A model generated the notes under the pieces. The model saw nothing but the letters and a program-made list of their open reading frames with translations. It was not told the DNA's origin and made no database searches. Below, one piece after another: positions 28,035 through 39,800 of a stretch of 64,000 nucleotides of DNA. The number at the start of each line of letters is the position of its first letter. Within the stretch, counting starts at the first letter, position 1. The position numbers and the translations under genes were made by a program. The stretch lies in contig NC_061869.1 of assembly GCF_907164915.1 (NCBI RefSeq), positions 40,920,840-40,984,839 of the forward strand. The letters run 5' to 3'. The stretch is from Impatiens glandulifera (lineage: Eukaryota > Streptophyta > Magnoliopsida > Ericales > Balsaminaceae).

Positions 28035-28529
28035 TGTTAAGCTTAAAACAATAATTTAGCTTTCCGAGTTCTTGATACCAAGAATCGGGTTTTTGATAGT
28101 TGGGACCAAGCGTGGAATTCTATACTCATGCGCAGCGGATATAATGTGAGAAGAGAATTCGAGGTTAAGGAAAGAAGAACCAAAGGTGAGAAGGGAATAC
28201 TACTAGAATACACCTAGTAGTCCAAGATAGGGGTCCAAGACCGAGAGAATAATTTAGAGTAACAACTTTCACAAGCTTTCATTCATAGCCTAAAAAGTGG
28301 GGTGGGCATCAGCATTTAAAGTGGTTGAATTACCCAAGAGTATTCGGTTACAAACTTGTTACAACAACTTGTAGAAATAACAGAATTCAGTTTGAGAGAA
28401 ATATAAGTGAAGAGAAACAAAACATAATTATTAAAAAAAAGACATAAACTGGCCCATGTGCACACTAGGACCGAGAAAAGGGTGCTGGAAATATTCTAGG
28501 ATCGAGGCCTTGATTTGTATACACTAACA
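28035..28529 (-). mobile_element. 3' LTR of a Gypsy element (495 bp)
   Basis: On the minus strand the LTR begins TGTTAGTGTATAC at 28529 and ends CTTAACA at 28035, so the ends are the usual TG...CA inverted pair. It directly follows a polypurine tract and the last codons of a Gypsy polyprotein. The left flank is satellite, with GAATG as the candidate target duplication. The opposite copy is outside the preserved part. Confidence 0.8.
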
Positions 28530-28545
28530 TTATCTCCCCCTTCAA
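28530..28545 (-). other. Polypurine tract of the Gypsy element
   Basis: On the minus strand the sequence TTTGAAGGGGGAGATAATG abuts the LTR start TGTTAG. This is the plus-strand primer site used in reverse transcription. It overlaps the end of the polyprotein, which reads 'NFEGGDNV'. Confidence 0.75.
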
Positions 28546-29033
28546 AGTTTGTCGCCCTCGACGAAATGACCGTGGACTGGTCAGCATCTAATGCGCATCC
28601 TCAAAACTTCAAAAAAGACCATGGCTTCGGTCAGACTTCAGAAAGTTCAGCAAGGGTCGCAGCATAGGACCGAACTTCTTAAAAAACTTTCGGCAGAATC
28701 GTTTCAATAGTTGAGCTGGTCGAGTCCATGTAGTCTTTTACACTGCCGGGTCACTCGCCATTCTGCCCATGTAAGAAATTTATGTGCACCCAAGGTCGAG
28801 TTTTACGTTGATTAGAGCCGACCTTTGTTGCTGCAATGTCTCCAGCACCTGGTGCAAAAATAATTTCTTCCAGCTTCGATTATACTCTATAGTGTCTTCA
28901 AAAATCCAGGCCATGTCTTTTTCCCGAACCAACATCACAAGGGCAACACAAGAGTCATAGCTTCTAATTATTCTCCTAACTTGTGGTCTTCTTCGGGTTG
29001 CTGGAATAGAGCGTTGAACACTTCAAAAGGTTG
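28546..29033 (-). pseudogene. Remnant of Gypsy pol with most of RT, RNase H and integrase deleted
   Basis: After the protease the minus strand still reads the RT lead-in ('EDIPEDLQQ.F..FNALFQQP', about 29045-28975). In changing frames a worn 'KDMAW...' stretch follows (normally KDGSWR.C.DYR), then 'FLHQVLETLQQQ', which is the segment after the RT active site. The catalytic YVDD region, RNase H and integrase are missing. The sequence then jumps to the polyprotein end 'NFEGGDNV'. About 3 kb of pol must be lost. The assignment rests on motif order. Confidence 0.65.
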
Positions 29034-29690
29034 CTAGAGATCTTCAGGAATATCTTCCAAGGTCATTGCCGCGAGGGAAACAGTTTGGCCTTCATTCTGA
29101 CTTTTTATTTGCACTTTGGCAGCAACACTACATTCTTTCAAAGTCTTTTCCAGCTGGTTACCATGCATCAAAGTGACCTGCGACCTAGGAATTCCCTTTA
29201 GGATCGTGGTTTTTCCTTGCTTCTCATAAGAGAGGGTCAACTTTTCGAAGTTCCAAGATGAGGGACCTAAAGTAATCAGCCATTCAATGCCCAACACAAT
29301 AACATATTCGTTCATGGAAATTACCTTCATTTCTGTTTGATAATCATTGCCTTCCATCGACCATTTCAAATCTTTGCAAATGCTAGAGCATAAAACATTG
29401 GATCTATCAACCACTCTAACAGATTGCACCTGGGTTGCTATGCTTTTGTGGTCTATTTTCTCCAAAATCATGCTATTGATAAAATTATGGGTGCTGACTG
29501 TATCGATCAAGATCACTACCGAAAAGTTCTCGACTTTTCCAAGAATCTGGAGATTTCGAAAAGCTTTAGAACCGGTAAATGCATGTAAGGATATGGTTGG
29601 TTCTTCCCATGCCCCGAGCAACAAAGGTTGATCATCAAAAACAGGTTCTTGAACGGGTTCTTGGTCTTCTTGATGATTGGCCGAGACCAT
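29034..29690 (-). pseudogene. Gypsy retropepsin region with altered active site
   Basis: The open stretch reads 'ISLHAFTGSKAFRNLQI', 'VVILIDTVSTHNFI', 'SSICKDLKW.MEGNDYQTEM' and 'VLGIEWL.TLGP..WNFEKL'. This is the plant Gypsy retropepsin (RVP_2-like) that follows Gag. The catalytic 'DSGSTHNF' of the family is here 'DTVSTHNF', so the Gly of D-S/T-G is gone and the protease is probably inactive. The frame stays open for 218 codons, so this part has decayed less than its neighbours. It is followed by the RT lead-in in the same frame. Confidence 0.85.
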
Positions 29691-30750
29691 GAATAACTTT
29701 GATTTACACCTATAGTTTGGTTGCCATTTTCATTGCAAGTGTAGCATAGACCCTTCTTTCGTTTTTCATCCATTGAGAACGGGTCTAATTGTTTAATGTG
29801 GCCCTGGTTTGTACTTAAGAGGACCCATATGATGAATTCTTGATGTCGGTATTGGTGCTCGGCCAGGCTGTGTTTAGGGTGAGCATTGAGTGGTTTAATC
29901 CGAAATCCAATCCAATCCGAATTCTAAATACTAATTCGGATTGGATATTTCGGATTGGACTGAGATCGGATCGGATTGAGTTCGGATTGAATTAAATCGG
30001 ATTGGATTAGGATTATCCAAATTATCCAAATTATCTAAATAAAAATATATTTTTTAATTATTTTTTTTAAAATTAAATTTAATCTCAATATAATATATAT
30101 TTTACATATCATCACTGACAACGATATTTATTTTTATTTTTATTATTTTTTTCAGATTCAAATTTAATAATAATAAAAACTTCTAATTAAAAAAAATAAA
30201 AAAAAATAAAAAAAAATTGTTGACTAATTTCAAGCTGATATATATAAATATTTTTTAGTTTTGATTATCCAAACCATTTTCAATCCAATCCGTATCCAAT
30301 CCGTATTAATTAGTAAAATGGTTTGGATTACGGATTGGATAAACTTAGTTTGGATTTAATACGGATTGGACAAAACGGATTGGTTTTACCCATTTGCTCA
30401 CCCTAGTTGTGTTAATATTGAATGACTTGGGCAGCAATGGTGCTTCAGCGCTGTACAAGTGCCCGCTGCACATTAGGGACCGATACGTTGCTTCTTGGAC
30501 CTTAGCCATGGCCATGGCTTCGTTTAGAGAGTCGGGAAATCGCATCCTGATGCAGTTTGCAATCTCCTCCCTTAGACCGGACAAATAGTAATCTATGACG
30601 TATTCCCTTGGCATGTTGTAGAGTTTTTTAGAGATCGACATGTATCACAAATTATATTATTGAACCGACCCAACCTGTTCAAATTCATCAGCTGTCTCAT
30701 TGGAGTGTCGTGTATAGAGGGCCCGAATTACGCCAAATCTATATCGGGTA
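29691..30750 (-). pseudogene. Gypsy Gag, split by a MITE
   Basis: Right of the MITE the minus strand gives 'RFG...RALYTRHSNETADEF' and 'SISKKLYNMPREYVIDYYLSG', then 'LREEIANCIRM' and 'L.EAMAMAKVQE'. These are typical of the retrotransposon Gag domain of plant Gypsy elements. Left of the MITE it continues to a broken zinc knuckle ('KRKKGLCYTCNE') at about 29760-29720. If the 531-bp MITE and one 8-bp target copy are ignored, the two parts join in the expected order. Stops are present ('GSVQ' then stop, 'YNL' then stop). The upstream part and the 5' LTR are lost at the junction near 30750, where an element of opposite orientation begins. Confidence 0.8.
29875..30405. mobile_element. hAT-type MITE, 531 bp, in the Gypsy gag
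   Basis: The ends are TAGGGTGAGCA (29875-29885) and TGCTCACCCTA (30395-30405), perfect 11-bp terminal inverted repeats. The flanks are GCTGTGTT (29867-29874) and GTTGTGTT (30406-30413), an 8-bp target duplication with one C/T difference. TAGGG-type ends with an 8-bp duplication indicate the hAT superfamily. The interior is AT-rich and has subterminal inverted copies of AATCCAATCCGAAT and ATTCGGATTGGAT. There is no coding capacity, so it depends on a transposase elsewhere. Confidence 0.92.
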
Positions 30751-31640
30751 AGTCTTCTGGTCATGGTCATAAGACAAAGAATGATAATGTTGAAAGACAT
30801 TCCTATACAGAACGATCTCTTAAAGTTAGCTCTCACCATGCACTACCTATTCAATCCTTTGCTCTTGACTCAACTCGATCCGACTTTGAGGAAACTCCAA
30901 GGCCGGACGTTGAGTAGATTATCCGGAACGTTCTAGCTCCATGGAAAGCATTTGTAATGGCCCGATTGGATGACATGGAAAGAAAGCAAACATCCTCGTC
31001 AAGCTCTCACAGTCAAGGTTTGGTAGGGTTAAGACAAGAGTTGAGGTAGAAATTAGGACAAATAAAACCCATGATCTACAAGACACTCAATACTATTGAA
31101 GTCGTATCATCGCAACTTGTCGAGATGGACAAATCACAAAGTGCTACCGATGCTGAGAAATTGAGGGAGCGTGAAGAGGATGCCCGTTGTATTCAGGAGG
31201 AAGAAAACACAAAAGCTAAGGCTGCTGAACAAGCTGATGAAGAGGCTGCTCGACGTATTTAGGAGGAGATTAATATAGATGATACAATCATGCCAACAAT
31301 TACTGCCAAAAAGACCAAAGCTTCTAAACGAAAGAAAACCGCACAACCTATAGTAGTAGAGGATTACTTACTAGAGGATGATACGCAATTGCACCAATAT
31401 AGAGTTGTGAACCATTGGCCTCAACCGGAAGTACCCCAATCGAAGATTCCACGTAGTGCTCGGTCAAATCGAAGGTTATGTCAAGGTGATGAGTCTATAG
31501 TTGAAGATGATCCTATTCCATGAAGGGGAAGGGGTCGTGAAAATGTTACTGGAGATCCACTCAGTTCCTTCATGCCAGGGCTAAGGATAGATATGGAAAA
31601 GAGGGCTGCTAAAGCTGTAAGGAAAAGAGGGAGACACTAA
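30750..31640 (+). pseudogene. C-terminal part of the extra (env-position) ORF, plus-strand element
   Basis: One reading frame runs from about 30750 to the TAA at 31638-31640 with stops at four or more points (after 'RPDVE', 'RQELR', 'AARRI' and 'EDDPIP'). It encodes a hydrophilic, charged segment ('EKLREREEDARCIQEEEN', 'KAAEQADEEAARR') likely to be coiled coil, then lysine-rich 'KKTKASKRKKTAQP'. It sits upstream of a polypurine tract and LTR, in the same place and with the same make-up as the tails of the ORFs at 59203-61776 and 48767-52010. The N-terminal domain is lost; the junction with the opposite-strand Gypsy gag lies at about 30745-30755. Confidence 0.6.
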
Positions 31641-31910
31641 AACTTTCTTCTCTCTCTATGTTTTTTCCTTTATGTCCTTACGATCAGTACTTTCTTGTTG
31701 AAACATCTGGTTTGCCTTACTAACATTATTTCTCATTATGTTTATTAAATAGGGATGCTTCATGATAATTCTGATTTTATAATTGTTGGTTTTGATAGTT
31801 TTAATGTTAAAACAATCAAAAAGGGAGAAATTGCAAGAAACTAAAGCACCGTTTTCAATAAATCAAACTAACTTTGATACATTATTCTAAACTATCAAAG
31901 AGGGAGAAAT
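31641..31910 (+). other. Non-coding stretch with polypurine-tract copies
   Basis: Between the extra ORF and the LTR. It holds two purine-rich copies: 'ATCAAAAAGGGAGAAATTG' at about 31816-31834 and 'ATCAAAGAGGGAGAAATTG' at about 31894-31912. The second abuts TGTTAG at 31911. A third copy lies inside the LTR candidate at about 31984-32003. Such tracts prime plus-strand DNA synthesis. Confidence 0.7.
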
Positions 31911-33577
31911 TGTTAGAATTAAATGATAACTAACTTAATATAAATAGCCAACGATTACAAGGTTTTGAATATTTAAATTAAATAATCAAAAAGGGAGAAA
32001 TTGTTAGATAAAATAGGTAATTAATTATTATGACTAATTAATTATTTATAATAATAAAGAACTTAATCAAGTTAATTTTGTGAAAGATAAAGAAAACCAG
32101 GAATTAAAACTGATTTCCTTTAAAGACGGTTGCAAAATCTACAAACACTTATAAAGAAGCAGAACTGGTAGTCTGATCGGTAGCATCGTCAATTATATAT
32201 AAAGAAGCGGAACTGGTAGTATGTCTGGTAGTGTGATCGGTAGCATCCTCGATTATATATAAAGAAGTAGAACGAGTAGTATGTCCGATAGTATGATCGG
32301 TAGTCTGATCGGTAGCATCATCGGTTATATATAAAGAAGCGGAACCAGTTGTATGTCCGGTAGTCCGATCAGTAGTCTTTTCGGTAGTCTGCTCGGTTAT
32401 ATATAAGAAGCGTAGCTAGTAGAATGTTCGGTTATCTGTTCGGTATTATAAATAAAACGGAACAAGTAGTATCCTTACTTCGGTTTTATCATATGTGGAA
32501 CATGTAGTTCCTCTATATCAGTTATATGTTCGGTAACATCTATTTAACGGTAGTATGCTCGGTTCTACTTCAAGAAGCGGAACCGGTAATTTGTTATAAC
32601 GGTTTTATACAAGGCGCAACCGGTAGTTTCCAATCCAGTGCTATGCATAACGTATCCGGTAATTGCAGAGAGCAACTTTCACGTGTCTAGACTGTTTTAT
32701 TGTCATTTTGGTGTAAGTCTGATGAAGTCTATTAGGAGCAGTTGTCTTCCATATTGTTCTAGACAGACAAATCATTAGAAGACAAAATTGTATGTTTATT
32801 GTTCCTCAGAAATAATTAATCCAATTAATTCCATGTTCACTTATTATCAGAGTACAAACAAGATCAAAAGATGTCACATCTGCTATACTACTCTGAACCT
32901 CAACCAATCATAATCAAGAAAGGTGTACTATCAAGCAAATATATTCGTTGAAGAAGCAAATATATCAGTTGATATATTTTCCTACTTAAGAAGATAGAAG
33001 TCATCTGCTTCAGGACGTTGCTTTTACCTTGCTCACTTTTCAACCTTACAACTTTTGAAACCCGAATCCTTGTCATCAAATTGCTTAAGCTTTCGAAACA
33101 GTGTGTGTTAGAAACTCAAGTTTATTACAATATTACCTATTATGTGTGAGTGGTGAGTATTGTAAGTTGACATAATTTGTTTTTGTTCAACATAGTGAGT
33201 TTATTGAAAGGTCGAAAATGGGCAGTTACTAAGCATCGGTTGTTCGACTAAGTCTATGTACGCATTATAAACGGATTGAATATTCTAGTGAATATCCTTC
33301 TCAAAGGTTTGAGAAGAAGGGGTGATGTAGGAGTTTATCTCCGAACATCCATAAACCTTGTATTGTGATTCTTTCCCTTACTATCCTTTAAACCGTGTAT
33401 TTGTTGCTTCAAGTTGAAACAAACAATTTTGCACTTAAACTCAGTTTAAGAGTTTGTGACAACTTGTGAAGAATAGAGATCGATATTAACCTTTAACAAG
33501 GTTATTATCAATCGGCGTGTGTGTAAACGTTCATCTTTGCGAGACTCCAGTCTCCTTCGGCGATCCCGATCTTAACA
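31911..33577 (+). mobile_element. LTR of the plus-strand Copia-like element
   Basis: Begins TGTTAGAATT (31911) right after a polypurine tract and ends 'CCCGATCTTAACA' (33577). TGTTAGATAA at 32002, behind another polypurine copy, is an alternative start. The LTR includes an irregular minisatellite of 'AAGAAGCGGAACTGGTAGT' units (about 32150-32600), the stem CTTCTCAAA-GG-TTTGAGAAG with 'GGGGTGATGTAGGAG' (about 33296-33340), and the 17-nt hairpin CTTAAACTCAGTTTAAG at 33434-33450. It is either the 3' LTR of a 5'-truncated element or, less likely, a solo LTR with adjoining sequence. Confidence 0.85.
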
Positions 33578-34375
33578 AAAATTCTTCACCCCAATTGTAT
33601 TTTATGTTTTGACTATTTGTCTTGGACTATAAGTTATAGACTAGCTGTATTCTTTTCTCATCCTTCATTTTTTTCTCTCCTAATCTTTAAATCTTCTTTA
33701 CATAAGTCTTCCGCTACACTTTGATCAAAGATTTTCCACTCGATCCTAAAAATCAAGAACTCACACTGTTTACCGATTCAAGTCTTAACAGAAAGTTTTA
33801 GGGTTCAATTAAAATAGAAGGAAGAGGTCAGTGACTACTTTCATTTCAAATTAAATAATTAATTTGAAATTAAAGTATATAAGCATATTTAAAAAAGATA
33901 AAGGCATATTGGCCTCTCTGATAACATTAGAAACTGATGAGCCTAATTAGAAACTGTGATTGCTAAAGCCTCCAAAGAAACTAGCCAGCTAACATCACAT
34001 ATAACATCACATATAGTTCTTCACTTCTTGAATTCGAACTCTAGTATACAGACACAACTAAATCCTTCAAAGATCAATCAGATGACCAGTATACAATTCC
34101 TCAACATATACAGCTAAAAAACATTCAGAGATTCAGCAGAGTTCTAATTGTGTTTCAGAATCAGAAAGGAGCTCTCACTTTAGCCTAAACCTAGACTCAC
34201 CTAAATCATATATCTATCAACAAACAACGATAATTAACAATCAACTCATAAATCAAATAGACTACAGCTTCATGTATTAACAACAATTGGTATCGATGTA
34301 TATCACCGATGCCTCAATCACAGTATAAAGATCTACATTGGAAAGACAATTACCTGAGCAGCAAAGTAGGATGTA
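33578..34375. other. Intergenic sequence, no gene seen
   Basis: AT-rich sequence without a convincing ORF. 'TTCAAGTCTTAACA' near 33780-33793 resembles an LTR end, but no partner is visible. On the minus strand a good splice-donor match (CAG followed by GTAATTG) lies at about 34350-34356, which could mark an exon of an unrecognised minus-strand transcript. Confidence 0.4.
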
Positions 34376-34522
34376 ATGAAAGGAGGAATTGAGCTCGCCG
34401 GAAGTGCAGGAGTTTTAGCCGGAATCTGTTTCTTCCGTCCTTTGTTCTATGTCTTCGCCAATGTAATCTCCTCTTCTCTTCAACGCCTTCAAGTACTACT
34501 TTCTCAACCTTCCACGCAATAA
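34376..34522 (+). CDS. Possible small membrane protein, 48 aa (doubtful)
   Basis: ATG at 34376 and TAA at 34520-34522 give a 48-residue peptide that starts 'MKGGIELAGSAGVLAG' and goes on hydrophobic ('ICFFRPLFYVFANVI') for about one membrane span, with a polar end ('SSSLQRLQVLL'). Its composition is less AT-biased than its surroundings, which suggests selection on this strand or the other. I do not recognise it. The opposite strand has a splice-donor consensus just beyond the ATG (34350-34356), so the same conserved-looking block could instead be a UTR or exon of a minus-strand gene. Confidence 0.25.
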   Translation: MKGGIELAGSAGVLAGICFFRPLFYVFANVISSSLQRLQVLLSQPSTQ

Positions 34523-36150
34523 GCAAGGATTGATTTCTAGGATGCCCGTGAGGAATCTCTCTGCTTCCTTTCGTCGTCTAGCTGCAGGTCTCTTCTGTAG
34601 TCTTCTGACTATCCTCTCTTCTTCTTCGAAGGGGAACGGAGTCACTGGATCTCAAGAACGGAACTTGATTTTTGTAACTGCTCTCTCTTTTGTTTTATTT
34701 TTGTTTTTTAAAATCCAAGTATTTATCGCTCCAATCCTTATTAGCGACCTTGTTTTAAACAAATCGTCCTGGACTTTTTTTCAATTAATTGGGTGTGAAA
34801 TGTTTATGGCGGATTCACAACTCAATAAATGTGAATCCCCTTTTTGAATCAACCCAAATGGTACATCATAGCTCAAGTTAAGATTTTTCAAAGTTAATCT
34901 TTTATTCACCCTTCAGTCCTTTCGCAGTTTCTGAACCCGTGACTTCATATTTCATATGCTCAAAGAGTTGGACTCAAGACTCCTCTCATAATGGGTGAGT
35001 ATGAATTGGAATGTTGTGGATCTTTCCGACAATTTTTGTATTTTAAGGAATAGCTAACAAGGTATGTGCTGATCAGGAGAACGATTGCACGGGGATATGC
35101 CATTTCATGCTCCAGTCTTACTACGGGCAACTTGGGGTGAATTGTATAGAGAACCAGGAGGCCTACTTGATATTATTGGAAATCTTACTCAAAGATCTTT
35201 TCAATGATAGCTCATACATCCAAAGTGTCCAGTAATTCTAAAGATATGGTTTTTAGAAGTATAGCCTACCTCCATTTAGCTTCTAAGATTCAGACCTGGA
35301 ACATTGACCCTCTTGTGTTGATCGGGCGAGTTCCCTAGTCATCGATCCAGGGTTCGGGACTGGTTCCATTCAAAATTTATGTGGATCAGCTTCCCAACCC
35401 AAGTATAATCACTCAATTCCATCAACTACAACTCGATTTATGAACTTGTAAGTGGAGGGGTGTCCAAGTGGATCTTCATAAAAACACTTTACAGTGATGT
35501 CGACATTAAGTTTATCTTGGGTACACAATTGTGAAATAGGGATAATCAGTCATCGAGAGGAATCGTTTCTCTTTTCAAAACATCCAAAATGATCGAATTC
35601 TATCAACTATTGAAGCCAGAATGAATTTGTGAAGTTTTAAATTTATTTGGAGCTTGAAGGGACTTCAAATGGGCAAATTCCTCTTTTTTAAATAATCCTT
35701 TTTCAAATAACCCTTTTTCAAATAATCCCACTTTTTTCAAATTCAAAACCTTTAAAAGGCCGTTCAAACTCTTCCCATAGGTGGTTGACTTGCATTTTAC
35801 CCTTCTTTGACTCGGGTCAACTTGTCGGTTGTCGACTTGACTCGTTAGTTTGACATGTTTCTTCGATTTCTCCTCTTTTGAGCATCTTCTGCACATATTT
35901 TCAAATAGCAATATTATGCTCAAAATTCACGATTTCACGTGTCTGTTATTCTAAAAGTACAAGGGGACTCAAGACTTGAGCATTTTTGAAATTTGTCTTT
36001 TGGATCATCGTTTTTTTAGTCTTTTCTTAGCCGACTTTCAAAAGACATTTTTATATTTTGGTTTTCCAGATCAAATAAACAAGCATTAGTATTATATTAG
36101 ACCAGATTTTGTTTATTAGATATCTAATGTGTAAATTGGGGTGTCTACAA
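34523..36150. other. Unclassified sequence, possibly an old LTR
   Basis: No credible gene. Around 35690-35735 a 17-bp motif AATAATCCTTTTTCAAA is repeated about three times. The stretch rich in 'GTCAACTTG' and 'GTCGACTTGACTC' (about 35805-35855) and the ending 'AAATTGGGGTGTCTACA' (to about 36149) resemble the 3' end of plant Gypsy LTRs. No matching TGTAGACACC start was found. Confidence 0.35.
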
Positions 36151-36883
36151 ATACAAGAAATTTTTTCTTTTTTTTGTCTTTAATTAATATATTTAGTGTA
36201 TTTCGAAAATTACTTTCTGGTGTATTATCATAATAAATATACGTGTATTTGTAACGAGATAATTACTTATTTTGGGTAATAGAAAGTAAAAAAAAAAGGA
36301 CATTGGAGGAGTATATGTTAAACTAAAACTTCATTGAAATTGGCTCCATATAAATGATAGCCGGCCTACCTTTCCACATTTTGTTTGAAAAATGTTTCTT
36401 GTCATCCAATGCAATTATGCAAACAAGAAAAACATAAACTTTATCACCTTTGTCATTATCAAATATTTTCTATGTTCTTTGATAATGTATAAAGTTATTC
36501 CAGACCAATTCAACAGACATTATATATATATATATATATAAAAGAAAAGTTAAACATTTTCTTGAATTCTAAATTAATTGTATAAATTTATTCATTACAT
36601 AATAAAGATCATACATTTATTCATTTTAAAAAGAAAAAGATTATCTATGTATATGATAATGTACCCTTATATAATATAAATCTTAATAATGAAGACTCAT
36701 ATCTGAGTTGTAGAAATCTTCAAGGTTATGAACACTTGGATTATAATATCATAATATAATATATTTCAATTTTTGTTTATATTAGTTTGATGGAAACAAG
36801 AACACCCTTCTATTTAGTTAGCGCCAACAACACCTAGAATAGAAACCATGCTCTCTCTTTTTGACCGACTTTAGGAATCAATA
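36151..36883. other. Upstream region of the cytochrome b561 gene
   Basis: AT-rich intergenic sequence with a (TA)10-like microsatellite at about 36521-36540. It should contain the promoter and 5' UTR of the gene that starts at 36884. I cannot fix a TATA box among many AT-rich candidates. Confidence 0.4.
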
Positions 36884-39800
36884 ATGGCGATCAAGAACAG
36901 CTCGAGCTTCAATCTTTCGGCTGCACCATCTGCCTTTCTTGCACAATTGCTGATCATATCGGTGACAGTGCTTGTGCTCATTTGGGTTTTGCATTTTCGT
37001 GAAGGCATTGCTTTTAACTCACAAAACAAGTTCAAGATCTTCAATGTAAATGATAATTAGTTTGTGATTTTGTTTTCTTCGTTTAGTTGGGAACTACAAA
37101 TAAGAGTTGAACTAATTCTCTCTTTGTTCTAACAGTTGCATCCTCTGTTCATGGCAGTTGGGTTTTTGTTGATAGCCGGTGAAGGTATAGTGATCATGAA
37201 CCTAGTTATTATTATGAATCTATAGTATCTCACTTAATAAGTTAAAACTATTCAATTTTATCTCGATAAGGCATACTTTTGATATTTTATGATATTTTAT
37301 GATATTTTTTAATTAATGTTGATTCTATTTGTTATTTTGATTAATATTTGTGACTAGTTATGTTAAAATTTGGTTTGTATTTTCACAATTTTACATGAAC
37401 TAGACGATTTGATTCTGTCTGTATGTGAAAATGCACGGTCAACGATACAATAATTTAAAATCAAATTTGATTTATTAGTCTTATTAGAATATCAGTTTGG
37501 TCTAATAGATCTAATTTATTATTTCACACAAAAATATAATTAAATAATAAATAAAACAAAAGTTTATGTGTTTGTGTTATATAACTAATTCATTTTATAT
37601 GTATTACTGTTAAAAGTTTATTACTACTATTTAAATTAGTTTATTTATTTTGTTAATTAATTATAGTTATTTATATCTTTATCACTCATGTCTCATCATA
37701 CAAATTAGTTTATAATATATTTATTTATTTTTTTCAATATTAATAAAATTTATATTTTAATTAAAAATATAGATATATTTACAAATTATTGAAATTTTAA
37801 ATAATTTATATATAAAATATGATTTAATTTAAAATTATACAATATTTTAATAAATTAATAACAATCAATTTTTCTTCTTCAAATAATAACTCATAACAAT
37901 TTAAATAATTAAAAAGTTAATACATTAATTATTTTATTATATTATCTTATTAGTTGATTTTTTAATTTTTTTAATTATTAATTAATTTTCCAACTATTTC
38001 TTTTTACTTTATTTTTTAATTATATTTATATATTTTTAAAATATATTTATTAATTATAATTTAGAATATTTAATAATCAATAAGAAAATTATATTAATAT
38101 ATGTAAAATTATATATTTTTAATTTTATTAATTTTAAATTTATGTATATACATTTATGTATTTTATTTTTCTTTTCCTATATGTTTTACCCCTAGAATGA
38201 ACTGAAAATTTAATTTTCCGAAAAAATTTAGATTTTTAATTCCATTATAAGGTGACACATAATTCTCTATACATTCTTGTCAAAAAAATTATTCTCTATC
38301 ATTCCTCTTTCTAAATGAGTAATAATAAAAATTATTTTGACAATAATGTGTAACGAATGATGTGTCACCCTCTAAGTGAATTAAAACATTAATAAGATAA
38401 AATTTTCATACTTTCAATTTAATTAGAAAATTATACATCATTCCCTATCTATTCTTGTTAAAAATTTAATGCTATGTATATTACTATTTTTAAATGAGTA
38501 ATGATAGAAAGTATGAAAAATATTGATGTATAAAATTATTTGTCACTATCTAAGTAAATTGAAAATTTAATAGAAAAAATAATTTTTATTTTTTTTATTC
38601 AATTAAAAGGTGACATATCATCCTTATACATTAGTCTATAAATTGTTTCTTTTTCTCTCATCTTAATTTTCAAAATATTATAATATTGAATAAAATAATA
38701 ATTAAAATATAAATTTATTTAAAATTTAAATAATTTTAGGTGAAAAATCTTTTTTTATATTAAAAATACAAAATATTATAAACTAATTTTATTAAAAAAA
38801 AAATTAATTAATAATTCAAAATAAATAGTATATACTTAAAATTACTTTAAAAAAAATAGAAACAATAATTATCATAATAATAATAATAAATGCATATCAT
38901 GAAAAGATTTTTTTTTCAAAATACTAATGGTAGTTCAACCAAATTATGCAAGACTTTTTTTAATTTTAATAGTATCGGCTCAATTAGTTTAGCTCTTGGA
39001 TTGTTAGGTACTAAATCAACTAACCGAAATATTAAATTGGTCTCAACTATTTTAAAATACGGTGGTTCATTCACTTGGATCAGTTCGATTGGGCTTTAGT
39101 TCTGTTTCAATTGGTTTGTTGAAATAAAGAAGTTGGTCTGTTTTCAGCAATAAAATAAATTCAGAAAAAAATAAAAAAAAAATCAGATAGAGGTGAGAGT
39201 AAAAGAGAAAACTGCCCTAAGAATTAAGATACATAAATCTAAAGAAAATGTAAAATAACGAAAATGATATTATGACAGTTGTCCAAAGTGGAAATCTACC
39301 AATAAAATTAAGGTATAGTCAAGTCACTTGTCTTCAAATTCATTTCCACCATTTTGAAAGTAAAACAAGTCATATATCTATAATTTCATTGATCTGTTTT
39401 TTATTTTTATAACATCCTTTTTAATGATTAATATTTTCATGTTTGTTTTTTCAACTTCTTATTGTAGTTGATTTTGTTATTCATATATCACATACTAAAG
39501 ATACTCTTTGCTCACATAATATAAATATTTGTTTTTCACTTTTAGAGGATGAAAATTTATATTGCACTAGTATCAATTCAAAATATTTTTTTGTTACAAA
39601 AGTGGAGACAAAAAACCAACAAAAAATTCAAAATGGAAAAGAGAGGAAAAAAACTTCTTAATTTCAAACTCTTTTGCAAATTGCTATTTTTTATCATTAG
39701 TTTTGTCTCTCTTGTAAAGCTAGTTTAGAGTATTTGAATATCCTTAGTAAACAATCTTTCAATGTTTAATTTTTTCTTGTGATGACAGCTATCATGACTT

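Noticed and set aside
35603..35923. Minus-strand 106-aa ORF with repeated LFEKG units
   Set aside because: The repeat is a 17-bp tandem DNA motif in LTR-like sequence; no domain and no start context.
38890..39661. ORFs in intron 2 of cytochrome b561 (38890-39099, 39443-39661)
   Set aside because: They lie within the intron, in AT-rich sequence, with no domain; the b561 splice sites are convincing without them.
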